This document shows, in pieces, positions 21,911 through 33,350 of a DNA stretch of 64,000 nt. The position numbers and the translations under genes were made by a program. Location: positions 1,922,001 to 1,986,000 of the forward strand of contig NC_037311.1 in the NCBI RefSeq assembly GCF_000143535.2, read 5' to 3'. This DNA is from Botrytis cinerea B05.10. Taxonomy: Eukaryota; Ascomycota; Leotiomycetes; Helotiales; Sclerotiniaceae. Numbering within the stretch: position 1 is the stretch's first letter; every line of letters starts with the position of its first letter. The notes under the pieces were generated by a model. The model had not been told where the DNA came from and did not search any database. It was given only the letters and a program-made list of their open reading frames with translations.

Positions 21911-23551
21911 ATGTCGGCCGAGTTCTCATCATCTAATCCTTTCAGAAGAAAGGGACCCTTCGCACCTTCGACTACATCATCCTCTTCAATACCTACTCTC
22001 AATCATTTCACTCAATTGGAGACATCTGCGAATTCGAGTCCCGAATATCCATATTCAGAACGACAAGATGTGCCAAAGAAAATACCCAAAAGGGTTCGGG
22101 TCCAGTCTCCACCACCCCCTTCTCCCTCGATCCCCGACTCTGCATCTACTATAGGGGATGACGCGGTGCCATTCGAGAACCCACTGCAAGTATCCCACGA
22201 GGACGAGCAGGACCCTTTTGACACTATTACATCTGATATTTCAGAGGATGAGGATGAGAATAAAACTCCAAAGACTCGCATCCTGAATCCATTCTCAAAA
22301 ACATTGGAAACGTTGGAAAATCCTGGTCGAGATGCATCAAGCGCAACACCTGCAAAACTCCCAAATCCCGGGAGAGCTTCGATGGATGTGGATGCATTCA
22401 AGAGGCTACTGATGACAGGAAATGCGGGGTTGGAATCTTCTACCCCGCTGCAACCCCCTCCTGTTCATGCATTACGCGACGAGGGAAGCAGTAGCACAGA
22501 AACGTCTTCTCTTTCACGGCAATCGATATTCGAACCAATACAAGATACACATCCAGAATCACCAAGATCATCACATGAAATATCAGAGCCGGATGAAGTA
22601 CGGAGGGCAGTGTCTGATTCTTCGTCATTACATGTGAAGAAGAGACCGCCTCCGCCGAGTTCAAGACATCATGGTAAATTGATTAAGATGGAACTGAGGG
22701 ATGAGACTACAGCCGTTTCTCCGTTGTCTCCACCACAGTCGATATCTGCAACTCCTCAATACTTTCCTATTATGACTTCAACCCCGAATCGCTCCTTGAC
22801 AGATCTCAACAAGCCTTTGCCTCCAGCACCACCTCGTGAAAGTGGTGAGTCCGAACGAGAATCTCCATTTGATAGAGAGTCTGCGGGAAAGACACCAGAA
22901 CCGCCATCTCCATCCTCATCAATAAGAAAAAAGGCAGCTCCTCCACCGCCCGTTACCAGAAGACACAGCCAGCTTCTTAGCGACTCAAAATTGAGTCGAA
23001 GTAGTTCCGCAAGACTCTCACCAAGATTGGAAGAAGACAATACATCAGTCTACTCAATTGAATCTGGACGACCTCGATCTAACAGTGGAAAGGCTCCACC
23101 TCCACCTCCCACACGAAAACAAGGCATATCTCGATCCCAATCACAACACGTATCTTCTTCGCCATCTGCAACGTCTTTGCCTGTACCACCACCAACAAGA
23201 GGCTCCTCAAAGCATGGTAGAGCACCATCTATACACAGCGTTGAACCTCCAAGTACTCATATTTCCAAACGCATCTCTTTACAAGGACCACCGCCGCCAC
23301 CACGTCCTCGTCAAGCACGTAACAGTCTTGATGTATCTCAAATCACGCCTTCCTCTTCAGCTCGTGCCAGTGGCGAATATCGACGAAGTTCTAACTCTTC
23401 TTCCATGTCACAAACTTCACGATACGAGGAAAGCAATACCATAAATTCTACCAGCGGTCATACCAATATCTTAGCAGACCTCAGTGCATTACAACAAGAA
23501 ATTGATGCGCTAAGAAATCAGTCACAGCAACGGCAGCGAAGTGTCACATGA
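21911..23551 (+). CDS. proline-rich, NPF-containing disordered protein
   Basis: Single-exon frame of 546 residues. The frame is open upstream to a TTG at 21848, but the first ATG is at 21911 and gives M-S-A-E-F. Almost the whole chain is predicted by eye to be disordered and rich in Ser and Pro. NPF tripeptides, the ligand of EH domains, are present at residues 9-11 and 126-128. At least five poly-Pro runs flanked by Lys/Arg (for example R-K-K-A-A-P-P-P-P-V and K-A-P-P-P-P-P-T-R-K) look like SH3 ligands. A short amphipathic helix, I-L-A-D-L-S-A-L-Q-Q-E-I, near residues 519-530 is the only likely ordered element. NPF plus SH3-ligand motifs are typical of endocytic or cortical actin scaffolds, so such a role is inferred. 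I do not recognise the exact family. It is isolated by more than 2 kb on each side. Confidence 0.8.
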   Translation: MSAEFSSSNPFRRKGPFAPSTTSSSSIPTLNHFTQLETSANSSPEYPYSERQDVPKKIPKRVRVQSPPPPSPSIPDSASTIGDDAVPFENPLQVSHEDEQDPFDTITSDISEDEDENKTPKTRILNPFSKTLETLENPGRDASSATPAKLPNPGRASMDVDAFKRLLMTGNAGLESSTPLQPPPVHALRDEGSSSTETSSLSRQSIFEPIQDTHPESPRSSHEISEPDEVRRAVSDSSSLHVKKRPPPPSSRHHGKLIKMELRDETTAVSPLSPPQSISATPQYFPIMTSTPNRSLTDLNKPLPPAPPRESGESERESPFDRESAGKTPEPPSPSSSIRKKAAPPPPVTRRHSQLLSDSKLSRSSSARLSPRLEEDNTSVYSIESGRPRSNSGKAPPPPPTRKQGISRSQSQHVSSSPSATSLPVPPPTRGSSKHGRAPSIHSVEPPSTHISKRISLQGPPPPPRPRQARNSLDVSQITPSSSARASGEYRRSSNSSSMSQTSRYEESNTINSTSGHTNILADLSALQQEIDALRNQSQQRQRSVT

Positions 23552-25415
23552 AAGATATGCCTTGCGTAAAATTATTTTCCTCCTGAAGTTTAGGCAGGCA
23601 ACCTCGGGTCACCAATATCTGTTATTGCGTCTTGTAATCACTACGCATCATCGTCTATACTGGCACATTGAAAAAGCATCAAAGCCCTACAATTGCGGCT
23701 GCAGCGCCTTTGGGCAAATTTTTGGAATTTGAATGGTTACATGTCGAAACAAGAGAAAGGCGGCTTAGAAACTTGGAATATCTTGGAACTTGCAACAATG
23801 ATTCCATATTTTTCATGTTTAGTTTCAGAGCAGTATGGAATATTTAAAGTTAGGCATGACATATGAATACTATACACTCTGACCTCTTCAATCAAGGTTG
23901 GGTTACTGGGTCTGGACTTCCGACCTTTTAGGGATATGGCATTTGATTTCTCCATTCTTGGAACTATCGAAATAAAACAATAAGGTAATGGGTACGATAC
24001 GAGGGGCGAGAACTCGAGGGATCTAGGTTGTGGAGACAGTCACTACTTGCAGCAATTGGGAAATGCAAAGTGTAATTGTTGATGGTTATTGGCGATTTCT
24101 TGTTGGAGTGAAAGGGGTTGCTCGATGGATAGACCATGTTCCGATCGTCCTTCCACGAAGCTGTCTAAAGCTTCGAGAGGACATCGTGAAGCGAGCGAGA
24201 AGCACAGAACCTCGAAGAACCCTGAAAAAAGCTGAGGAGGCTTCTTGATCGATCGGATCTACGGTGTCACGGGCGGGAATTTATTGTTTCGTGCAGGCGG
24301 TGGAGTCGGGTGGAGGTTGGTAAAGTGGATTGGGGGACTGGATCGTGCGAAGTGCATTGATGGAATACTGTAAGTTTGGAGCTAGGTAGTGACTAATGGG
24401 GCGGAGAGGGGCGGTGAGTGAGGGGTACGGAATTTCTTCGGGTATTGTTTTGAAGGCTGGTTGAAGGATTCAGAGTTCTGGGATGGTGCTTGAAGACTTT
24501 GAAGGGCGAGAAAGGATGGGTGGAGTTGAGAGGATACTGGAACTCAAGTACATGCATGTGTACCTACTTTGTGCAATGGTAATCTTTGTTGGGACTTTGG
24601 GGGGTATTCAAGATGCTTTGATTAGAAGGATCATGCTGGACAAAGCACACCTTGGATAAAATGGAAAAAAGAGAAGTTGTATACTCCACTATGCACATAT
24701 GGGAAACTGGATAATAACAGAGAAAAAACTTGTATATTGTAGTGCGCTAATTATATCATGGGTTTAAAATTGAATATTTCAAGAAACTATTACCATCTTT
24801 CTAGTGCGGATCTTTCTAGGGTGGGTTTCTGAAGACTTCGGGTACTGCTGATCTCGGAAGTTAGTCACAGATCATTCTCTGGTTTGGGATTTTAGGAGAG
24901 GGGTTTTGGAGCGGAGGGATTGAGAGATCAGCAGATTCTGAAAGTGGAACTTGTGAGTTGGAATTAAGTGTGCTGATTTTTGCAGCATTGTGATTTTGGT
25001 TGGGTGAGGAGTATTTTAGAATTAGGGAATGAGCGGAACAGAGAAAAGGACAGTTCATCGTGGATTTTGGGGGTGTTATTGGTTAAGATGAGGGATACTC
25101 AGCCTCACTTTCTGAGGGGGAGGTTTACGAATACGTGCCAATGTAGTGCGTATGGATGGGTATTTGGTGGGCTGAGTTGGAGATGGAGTTAGATTTCGAT
25201 GTATCAGCTCAGCTTTGTTTACTGGCTAGGTAGGTGGGTATGTAGGTATTTTTGGTACACAGCGTCATTGTGTCTCATTTTTGGGGCTCTTTTTGGGGGG
25301 CTCAGATGTAGAGGGATTCTTCGGAATTCTCGGTACATAGTGGAGGGGACATTGTGGAACGGAATGCGTTTTCTAGGTTGCAAGCTTTAGGGGCGAGAAA
25401 GGAGAGAGGTCATGT

Positions 25416-25463
25416 GCATTGCATTTGCATTTGCATTCGCATTTGCATTCGCATTTGCATTCG
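25416..25463. repeat. GCATTY hexanucleotide array
   Basis: About eight consecutive units of gcattt or gcattc (one lacks a base), within the G/T-rich desert. Confidence 0.85.
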
Positions 25464-26067
25464 TACTTACTTGCATTTGTTTAGTATGAGTGGAGAATGG
25501 AATGAATGGAATTTCGTGCTTGGCAGATGCTAGCTGGAGCTTGATATTCGAGACTTGGATGTTGAGAGGGGGAATCTTGGATAGGTAGGTTGGGCTGGGT
25601 AGCTTGAGAGATTGGGAGTTTGGAGGCTGGCGAGTGCTGGCGGTGGTTTTTCCTAGGAGCGCTAGGTTGCGCTCGCAAGTATAGTGTGGTTTTTTTTGAG
25701 TGGAAAATCTTGGAATGCATCCATTGCATTTACGTAGATGCGAGATGAAAATTTGGGAATGGGCTAGTGGTTAGTGGTAGTGTATCTTAGTTCTTGGTCT
25801 TTTCCTTCTTTCCTTTTTCTATTTGCCATGATGGAGCTAGTATCTATCTACTTTTCAAGATAGAGTTGACATTTCCAGAAGAAAGAACAAGTATTGTGTA
25901 AGAGGCTGGAATTAAGTTTTCCTTCTCAGGAGGACATTGGCAGTCACTTACACGCATGATGTTCTAGCGGGAAAAGTGGGGTGTTGATGTGAAGAGGTGG
26001 GTTTGTTTGGGGATCAGGGTTGAGGCTAGTGTCTTGATTTCTGTCACTTTGGATTAGGGTTTGGATT

Positions 26068-26120
26068 TTAGCTTTATCTTTAGCTTCAGCTTCAGCTTTT
26101 AGCTTTCGGCTCTAGCTTTA
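26068..26120. repeat. AGCTTY hexanucleotide array
   Basis: Imperfect array of agcttt and agcttc units, with single-base insertions and a tcggct interruption. It contains several AGCT palindromes. Confidence 0.75.
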
Positions 26121-28379
26121 TATTTGGGATTCGGGTTATTCTTCAAAGTAGTCATATTGGGAATTAGTCTACACGATATACGATTTTCCCGACGGTATCC
26201 GTGTTCTTGGGATATGATGAAATTATGTCTTAGTGGGAGAATGAACGGGAGGGAAAAGAGAGTTTAGCGCATGAGCAATTAATAAATTAATTATTGACGG
26301 GAGCGGGAGTCTGAGAGTTTGACACGGGAGCCTGAGCGGATTTGTATGGTGTAGGGTTTGGTGTCTTTGTGAGTTACCAAGACGGAAAATAGCTCTGCTA
26401 GTGGGAAGGTTTGGATGATGTATCGTGCTAATGCTTATTCCGTGCTACAAAACTCGCAATGCTTGATATGGAATATGGAAATTGGAATTTGCATCTTAGG
26501 ATTTGCCCATGATTCATGATACTGGTCGTTTTTATAGATCATTAATTTAAAGTTATATTGATTCAATATCTACATGGGTATATGTCCATCCGATCGAGAA
26601 GTATCTAAGACGTATACAGATGCAGAATGAGGAGTGCCGAGTACCGGATTACCAGAGCGGGCTTCGTGATGGGGTTTGTCGATCTAATTGTGCAGCTGAG
26701 TGTTAGGAATGGGTTAGTGGGTGTGGAAATTTTTCGCATTGAAGTTTCTTTGGTGCTTGATCAAGAGTATGAGATGAATGAGTGGATGGATGGGTGTTAG
26801 GTATCTTGATCTTGATATTTCCCGGGACTGCTCGGCATTGCAAGGACGTGTTCTTGATGGTTCTGTGGAGCGAGCGATGGTCACGGATGAGAAGTTGGGA
26901 GTCATAGTGAGACAACATTGCAGATGGTGGATACCTTCATAAGTTGTTTACGTGTGCGCTTTGAGTATTTGGAATATACATGCTGGATACGATGTAGAGA
27001 AGCATCACGAGATTTTCAACACTCATTAAAACCGGATAGTACTCGCCCCTTTGACCTCATGTAGCAATCCCAAAGCTCTGGGCTTGGACTAAGAGCTTAC
27101 GCATACATGCACGATAATGCATATCCAAATGTGTGAGATTTCTTTCAGGGATCCCGGGCAATTATTGGACGGCATTCTTGTGAGGATGTGGGAGATGTGT
27201 GTTTAGGGCTGAGGGCTTTTCTTAGTTTATATCTTGGTGTGAAAGTGTGAGTGAGAGAGATGGGAATTGGATGGAATATTGAGGGAGTAAAGAGCTAGAT
27301 GGGTCTGTGATGTCTTTCTTTTTTATATCTGATATCTTATGTGACGTGAGAAAGTTGGTTGGTTGGCTGACGTGGATTTTCGATATGCTTGCTACCAAAG
27401 AGGCGTGTGTGGATTTAAGCCTCTGTGAGATGTATGCGAGGCTTAGGTTTAGGTTTGGTTTGTTACAGGTGAGGGAGGTATTGTGGTGAAGTGATGGGGT
27501 AGTGTGTGGTAATCTAAATCGATTGTATATTCACGTGTGATGTCCTGGATATCTACTTGGTTGGTGCATTATAGAATACTGGATAGACGAAACGGGAGAG
27601 AGGTGTGGGATAGGGAATCAAACACGAGAGTATCAGTGGAGGTAAAGGTAGTATTGGTAGGCGTTTACAGCATGTGAGTAATTTACCTTCCGATCGATTT
27701 GCATGAGAGATGCCGAGTCCGAAGCGAATAATGAGTCGATCGGCAAGGGGGAGGGAAACGGCGAGGTTGTTGAATTGGATGGTGGGTGAGATCATGGATG
27801 AAAAAGATGCAAGAAGTGACTGCAAGGAAAGTAAGCCGAGACAAGTTGAAATAGGGTCACAGAAGATATTGCCTTGATTAATAAACAAGTTTATCCGTGT
27901 ACTGAAACTCCTCATATCCTGTTTGTATACGATACTGTCGTATCCGTCATGGAGGGGGTGTGAAACTAGACGAGAGAGATCTCCGCCTCCGCTGTCTTTC
28001 CTTGTGTAAGCATGGTTACGAGGCCATGCCGTGATATAAAATGGCATGTATGAAACGAACACGAAAAGTTCTAGAGCCAGTATCGTGAACAAGAGACTTT
28101 GTGTGTATGCTGATCGTAGCATATGATACAGTGGAAGTCTCCGGCCTACATGTCCATGCAACACTCTCGGACAATTCCACCCTTACCATCGCATTATTGA
28201 TTTCTGAACCATCCACCCATCCATCCCATATAGAATATTGGAATATAGCATCCTATCACGACCGCTGAACACCCAATCACAAATCCCGCACGCCTTCTGA
28301 AAACTTCCGAGCCCCCTCACGCACTTCCCACAACAACTCAAATGTACAAACCCATTCCAAGTCTCACTCTTTCCAGCTC

Positions 28380-28520
28380 CCCGTAGGCCGTTTCACCAAA
28401 ACGGTCGTGGTGCATGCACGCGAAATCGCGCTGCTGCTACATCGGGATGCACGGCTGCGCCGCCACGCATGCGGCGACCGAAGCGTGCGAGTCTGGGGTG
28501 AAGAATTGGGGGCCGGATTC
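28380..28520. other. GC-rich islet with inverted repeats
   Basis: A short segment much richer in GC than its surroundings. It has an inverted repeat ccgttt-cacca-aaacgg at 28388-28404, a cgcgaaatcgcg palindrome-like element just after it, and several gcatgc/gcgg motifs. No gene is associated with it. It could be a regulatory element or part of a non-coding RNA. Confidence 0.5.
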
Positions 28521-31500
28521 GTTGAAGATACGAGAGGAGAGACGAGATGAGTTGAGTTGAGCCACCTTTCCTTGTGTGAGTGGAAGGTGTGATTGCGCTT
28601 GCTACGCTGAATCCGGGATGCTGAGACATGTTCGGTGATCTAACGATGTTACCTATTTATTCGTCACGATTTTGTGGCTTGGGTTTAAACTTTTTTCTTA
28701 CGGCCGAATTGGGGGATGATGTGATGATAAAATAATATGATTAAGTTATATCTTCATCATAATTCTAAAATAGGCATATTAATATACGGGATATAGCATA
28801 CACTGATTCAAAATCTGATACATCACATTTCCCTACATTCCACCGATCCTATCGTAAACTCGGGGAATTCCCCTCATCCAACCCTACTTTTCTCATCCGA
28901 TAAACTTTTGTGCATTAATACCTCGTTTCGGCAACCCAAATGGTCATGTTTTAGCTCGAGTTTTAGCTTCATCTCATGAATTCGCTTTCGCCAATAATTA
29001 ACCTTAAGGGGACGGTTGATGGTTGCCATGCTAGTGACTCGTGGAGGGCGTGCATATGGAATGTGTAGTGATCCCGTGGCCATGTGTTACGGTGATAGGG
29101 ATGCATTTCCTGGTCTTGGTCATTGGGGTGATGTAGTATGCCAAGCTGTTCGGGTGGGAAGTGGTTGGTGTTGGATTGTAGTTGCTCTCGGTTGATTGAT
29201 GGATGCGTGTGTGAGTGATAATTTCGGGGTTCGGTTGAAGATTCTCGATAAAGGGATGGGGAAGAGGTCAATGACTAGTTTATTGCTTGGCTTATTTTAC
29301 TATATTACATGTGCATTCATTGCATTCATCGCATTGATTTGAAGGGTACTCCTTTTTAAGAATACTTAAAGAAGTTAGATGGATTAATATTCTAAAGCTT
29401 CTATTCAGATTACCCAGGTATTCTTTTCTTCATGTGATATATCAACTGTTACATCCTCTCTGCCCTGTCACCCGTTGCTTAGTATTCTCAGCTGTTTGGT
29501 AAGAATAATATGACTATAACATCCTTGCCTCATAAATCCAAGCTCTCCCTGAAATATACTCCCATACAATGCGGGGTTGCGGCGTGGACACGGGTAGACA
29601 CATTCCAGCCCTCCACTTTACTGTATTACCCAGCTCCTCAATTTCTGCATACATATTGCAAGTTCATTTCATGTACCAATGAGCGTTTCAAACATCTAAT
29701 ACTTACAGTGACAACGCAGCAGCATAGGGCCATTTCCAGCTCATTACTAGTTCCCTATCGTACATGCCCCTCCCAAAATCCCACTCTCATCGTCTCGAAA
29801 CCTACCAACCCCCATCGGCATCGGAATTTAGACCGAATTAGCGAAGGCGATCCCCCATTTCTGCTGGTCTCATCCCCATACTACGTACATTTTGATGTAT
29901 TTCATCATACGAAACGAATTACTGGTACAAAACACAGTAAGCACTTGTATACACATGAACCATGGAAGCTAAAGGACTTGCAGGGCAGAAGTAATTGGAA
30001 TAAACAGGTAACCAACCAAAAAAGTCTTGCACAACACGAGATCTCCTTCCTAGTGAAGGACGCCGTGCAGATGTCAATGCGAATGTTGACGCGAACGAAT
30101 TCGTTACAGTCTGCTTTTGAGAAGAGCAGCTAGGGAGATCGGCTGTATGCAACCTAAGAGCCAAAAAGGTGAGTCCTGCATCTCTCTCGCCCAGTGAAAG
30201 AATGCCATGCCTCGAAGCAATCATCAACCATTCACAAGCATCATCTATCCATTGCTCCTGCATAAATAATCAGCATGTAGAAAACAACCCGAAATCACAC
30301 ATACACGGCCCACGGCCCTACCATTTCCCGTACACTTTATCCATCCGTTCATCCTATCCCTTCATCCCAAGCATTTCGTATCACCAGTAATATAACCCTA
30401 CAGCTGAACCCGATCCCATGGAACCGAAAATCAGTGCATGGCAACGGGATAGAAGCTGACGAACGAACTTCTGTAAGATTATTTCTCAGCTGCACGGGCC
30501 GAGATTGACATTGGTCGGTCCGGATTGGGGGAGTGAGATTCGGGTGGGAGGGTGTTGAGGGAAGGATTGTTAATGAGGTGCTGAGGTGCTGACGTTTGAA
30601 TAGGGATGAAGGGTAGGATTGGGGATTCTAACGGTGTGCTTATGGACGGGACATGGGTGTGTTAGAGGAGGATAGATATAATGAGGATATTCAGCATGAA
30701 ATTATGATGACGATGATATTGATATGGATGATTTTCAATAACCCCTCCCCCCCCCCTTTTCTCCCGTGTGGTCATGCCTTTTGCAATCATCAGCCCGTAC
30801 CGTTTCCATTCCCGTGTCCGTTTCCGTTTCCACTTCGACTTCGACTTCCACTCCATGATCCATATGCCTCGTTCTAGAATAAGCTGAACATCCATAAGCA
30901 TCAGTAAGCGTCCATATCCATTTCTATCCATTTCTATCCATCAATATCCATTGATATCCCACCATCTAGCCCGTCAGACAAATGCCCGAATTTTCCCCAT
31001 TCCGTTCCATTCCATTCCTGTTCTTCAATCGATCAGTAATCAACCATCAAGTCCGTCCAGCCGTCAATGAACCTGTGGCCCATCAATTCCAACTAGTCAA
31101 CTCCCATCTCTTCTTCCCGTGATCGTCTCCATTCTTTCCTTATCAGCCACTATCTCCTTGAAAAAAGCCAAAGGTTACACAAAGACACATTATCGCTTCT
31201 CCACCCCCTTTCCTCAATTTCGCACCCATACTCGATATGCACCAATCATCTGAGATTAAAGTTCCCCTGGGTTCATGTCATTGGCTCGCTATCACACTAT
31301 CACGAAGAATGTCACGGTGGATACCATGCAGTCCACGTAGTACCTGCTTGTTATCTCCCCAGCTACCCAAGCAGGAGACCAGAATGTCTACATTGGGGAC
31401 TTTACATCCGTCCTCTCGTAACTTAACTTACGATGCCCCCGGCGTGTTGAAGAATGGGGGACTGATTAAGCAAAGCATCATCATCGTTCTCCGTCCAATT

Positions 31501-33350
31501 CCCAATCCTGCCATATCATTGGATGCATCGTACCTATCCCATCCCATTGTCCCCATTCCAAGGCTACCTAACTAGCTCCCAAAGCTAGAGCCAGCCGTTT
31601 GTTTCTGCTGTTCATCAAATGATGAATCCCGTCAAGGGGCCAAGCCCCATCCATCATTCCACTTACAGAATGCGAGGGATTGGCATCAATGCTGCGGAAG
31701 GTCTGTGCGAAACATTGAACCCTAACTTAGTAATGTATCATCAAGATAACGAACCATACTCGAGAACATCAATGCATCTCTAATATATGGTCATGTCTTG
31801 GGGACAAAGGAGTAAGCTTACTTCACGACACAATTTCCCAATGGACCCAAGAATGCGAAAACCCATGTCTGTTCTATCCCCAAAGTCTGGTTCAGTGCTG
31901 ACAGTGGACCGGCATGTGCTGATACTTTGTCAGCATTTGTCTTGTAAAAATTGGACTCGTAAGCCGTTTGATAGACGGAGGTATCTCCGTTCACCGTTCA
32001 CGAGTTGATGATGATGATAACTGCAGGCCAAGAGGGCATCAAAATGAAGTGTCCGAGTCGCGAGATGGTCGGGTACCATGGTACGATGTATTTCCATATT
32101 CGATGCATAACTCCGTCCCAGCCCTGAAGCACCCCCGGTGCCGCTCGTGTAAGCATGGATGGCGGAAGTTTGTAGACCAGGTAAGATTACATCTGGGCGC
32201 CAAACCGGCGGCGGCAGGTTGTGTCACATTGGAATAAACGCTGAGTGTTAACTTCTTTCTGCCATAACGATGGGCCTATACTTCCATGTTGACATAAAAA
32301 ACAACAAACGATAGACTGTCTGGCACGAAAGACCCTGTATGCGAAGAAGCCCGGGGCATCTCATAGAAACCAGGGCTCTGCGAAACGGACCATGGAAATC
32401 ATCTCTAACTTTCCTCGCGTACCATTTCGTTTCACGATGCATGCACACAACCCCTGAAGCCTCCGCACCAAAAAACACACGATTCTCGAATCTGGGTCTC
32501 GTCGTGTGGCATGATTTTCAAAGTAGCGACTGACATTAGGTTTCCTCCAATTCCGTTTCCGGAAGTATTCGAAATCTCCACTCATCCGAGAAATGAGTGC
32601 GTGCGATATGAGATGGGAATGTGTATTTGCAGATGTGGAAGTTAGATGGAATTTGCGAGCTGAATGAGGTTTTGAGTTTGGTGTGGCGAGAAAAGGTTCG
32701 ATATTTGAGTTTGGGGTGATTGATTTGCAGGGACGTATTACAGGGGGGAAAAATCGAGAAGAGACTGTGTTATTTGTAAGTTGTGGGGAGGAGTAGACGA
32801 GGAGATGAGATGAATGATAGAGCGCAAGAGACATCAAGGTATCATGTGAAATCTGGCAATGGGAATGCCTATCATTAACTATTCGTTCTATAATCCACCG
32901 CCAATGATAGTACAATATACGACATTCTACAAATAACATATATCTACATCTCCACCTCCTGGACAGACAAACAAGTAAACCCATGACGTCCTTTGTTCTC
33001 TCTCGGGTACCTACCTACACACCTACCTATTCGCCCCTAGCATATCTATAAAAAGTATATAAAATAACACCACGGGGTACACAAACAAAATCTGCCGATC
33101 CTAGTAAGTAGGTGCCAGTAACTGAAGTCAAGTGAACCAACCAACCTAATGCAATCCGAACTTTGTCTCCTGACATAGACATACGTACCTAACCAGCTGG
33201 CCACCCACCCAACCAATACAATGCATCCCTACCCTCGGCACTGAAATCGCAAGCTTCCGACCGTTTTTTTAAAGTTTCCCCCTTCTTCTGCCCCGTGTGG
33301 CTGAGATCTCTATCCGTCCTCTTGTTTGTGAGCGATGATGATTTATTTCT
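28521..33350. other. gene desert, part 2 (C/T-rich plus strand)
   Basis: No gene recognised. Between about 29.5 and 32.4 kb the plus strand becomes rich in C and A/T, the reverse of the preceding block. Plus-strand open stretches (29510-30133, 31237-31575) are low-complexity and have no domain or splice support. A hexamer-like pyrimidine array is present at 30799-30855. The segment 33000-33250 contains many cctacc and ccaacc repeats. Confidence 0.45.
30799..30855. repeat. CGTTTC/CGACTT-type hexamer array
   Basis: Degenerate hexamers of the forms ccgttt, cattcc and acttcg follow each other for about 57 bp on the plus strand. Confidence 0.65.

Larger units (their letters stand above)
23552..28379. 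other. gene desert, part 1 (G/T-rich plus strand)
   Basis: No gene recognised. The plus strand is conspicuously rich in G and T over most of 24.0-27.5 kb, with many runs of three to six G, and then becomes mixed. Open stretches on the minus strand near 27553-28216 overlap in several frames and show no motif or start support, so I do not call them. Two hexanucleotide arrays lie inside and are listed separately. Long UTRs or non-coding transcripts are possible. Confidence 0.45.

Noticed and set aside
27553..28164. 203-codon minus-strand open frame in the desert
   Set aside because: No recognisable domain, hydrophobic patchy composition, no start or splice support, and competing frames over the same bases.
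29510..30133. 207-codon plus-strand open frame
   Set aside because: Lies in C/T-rich DNA, where open frames arise easily. No motif, and irregular composition.
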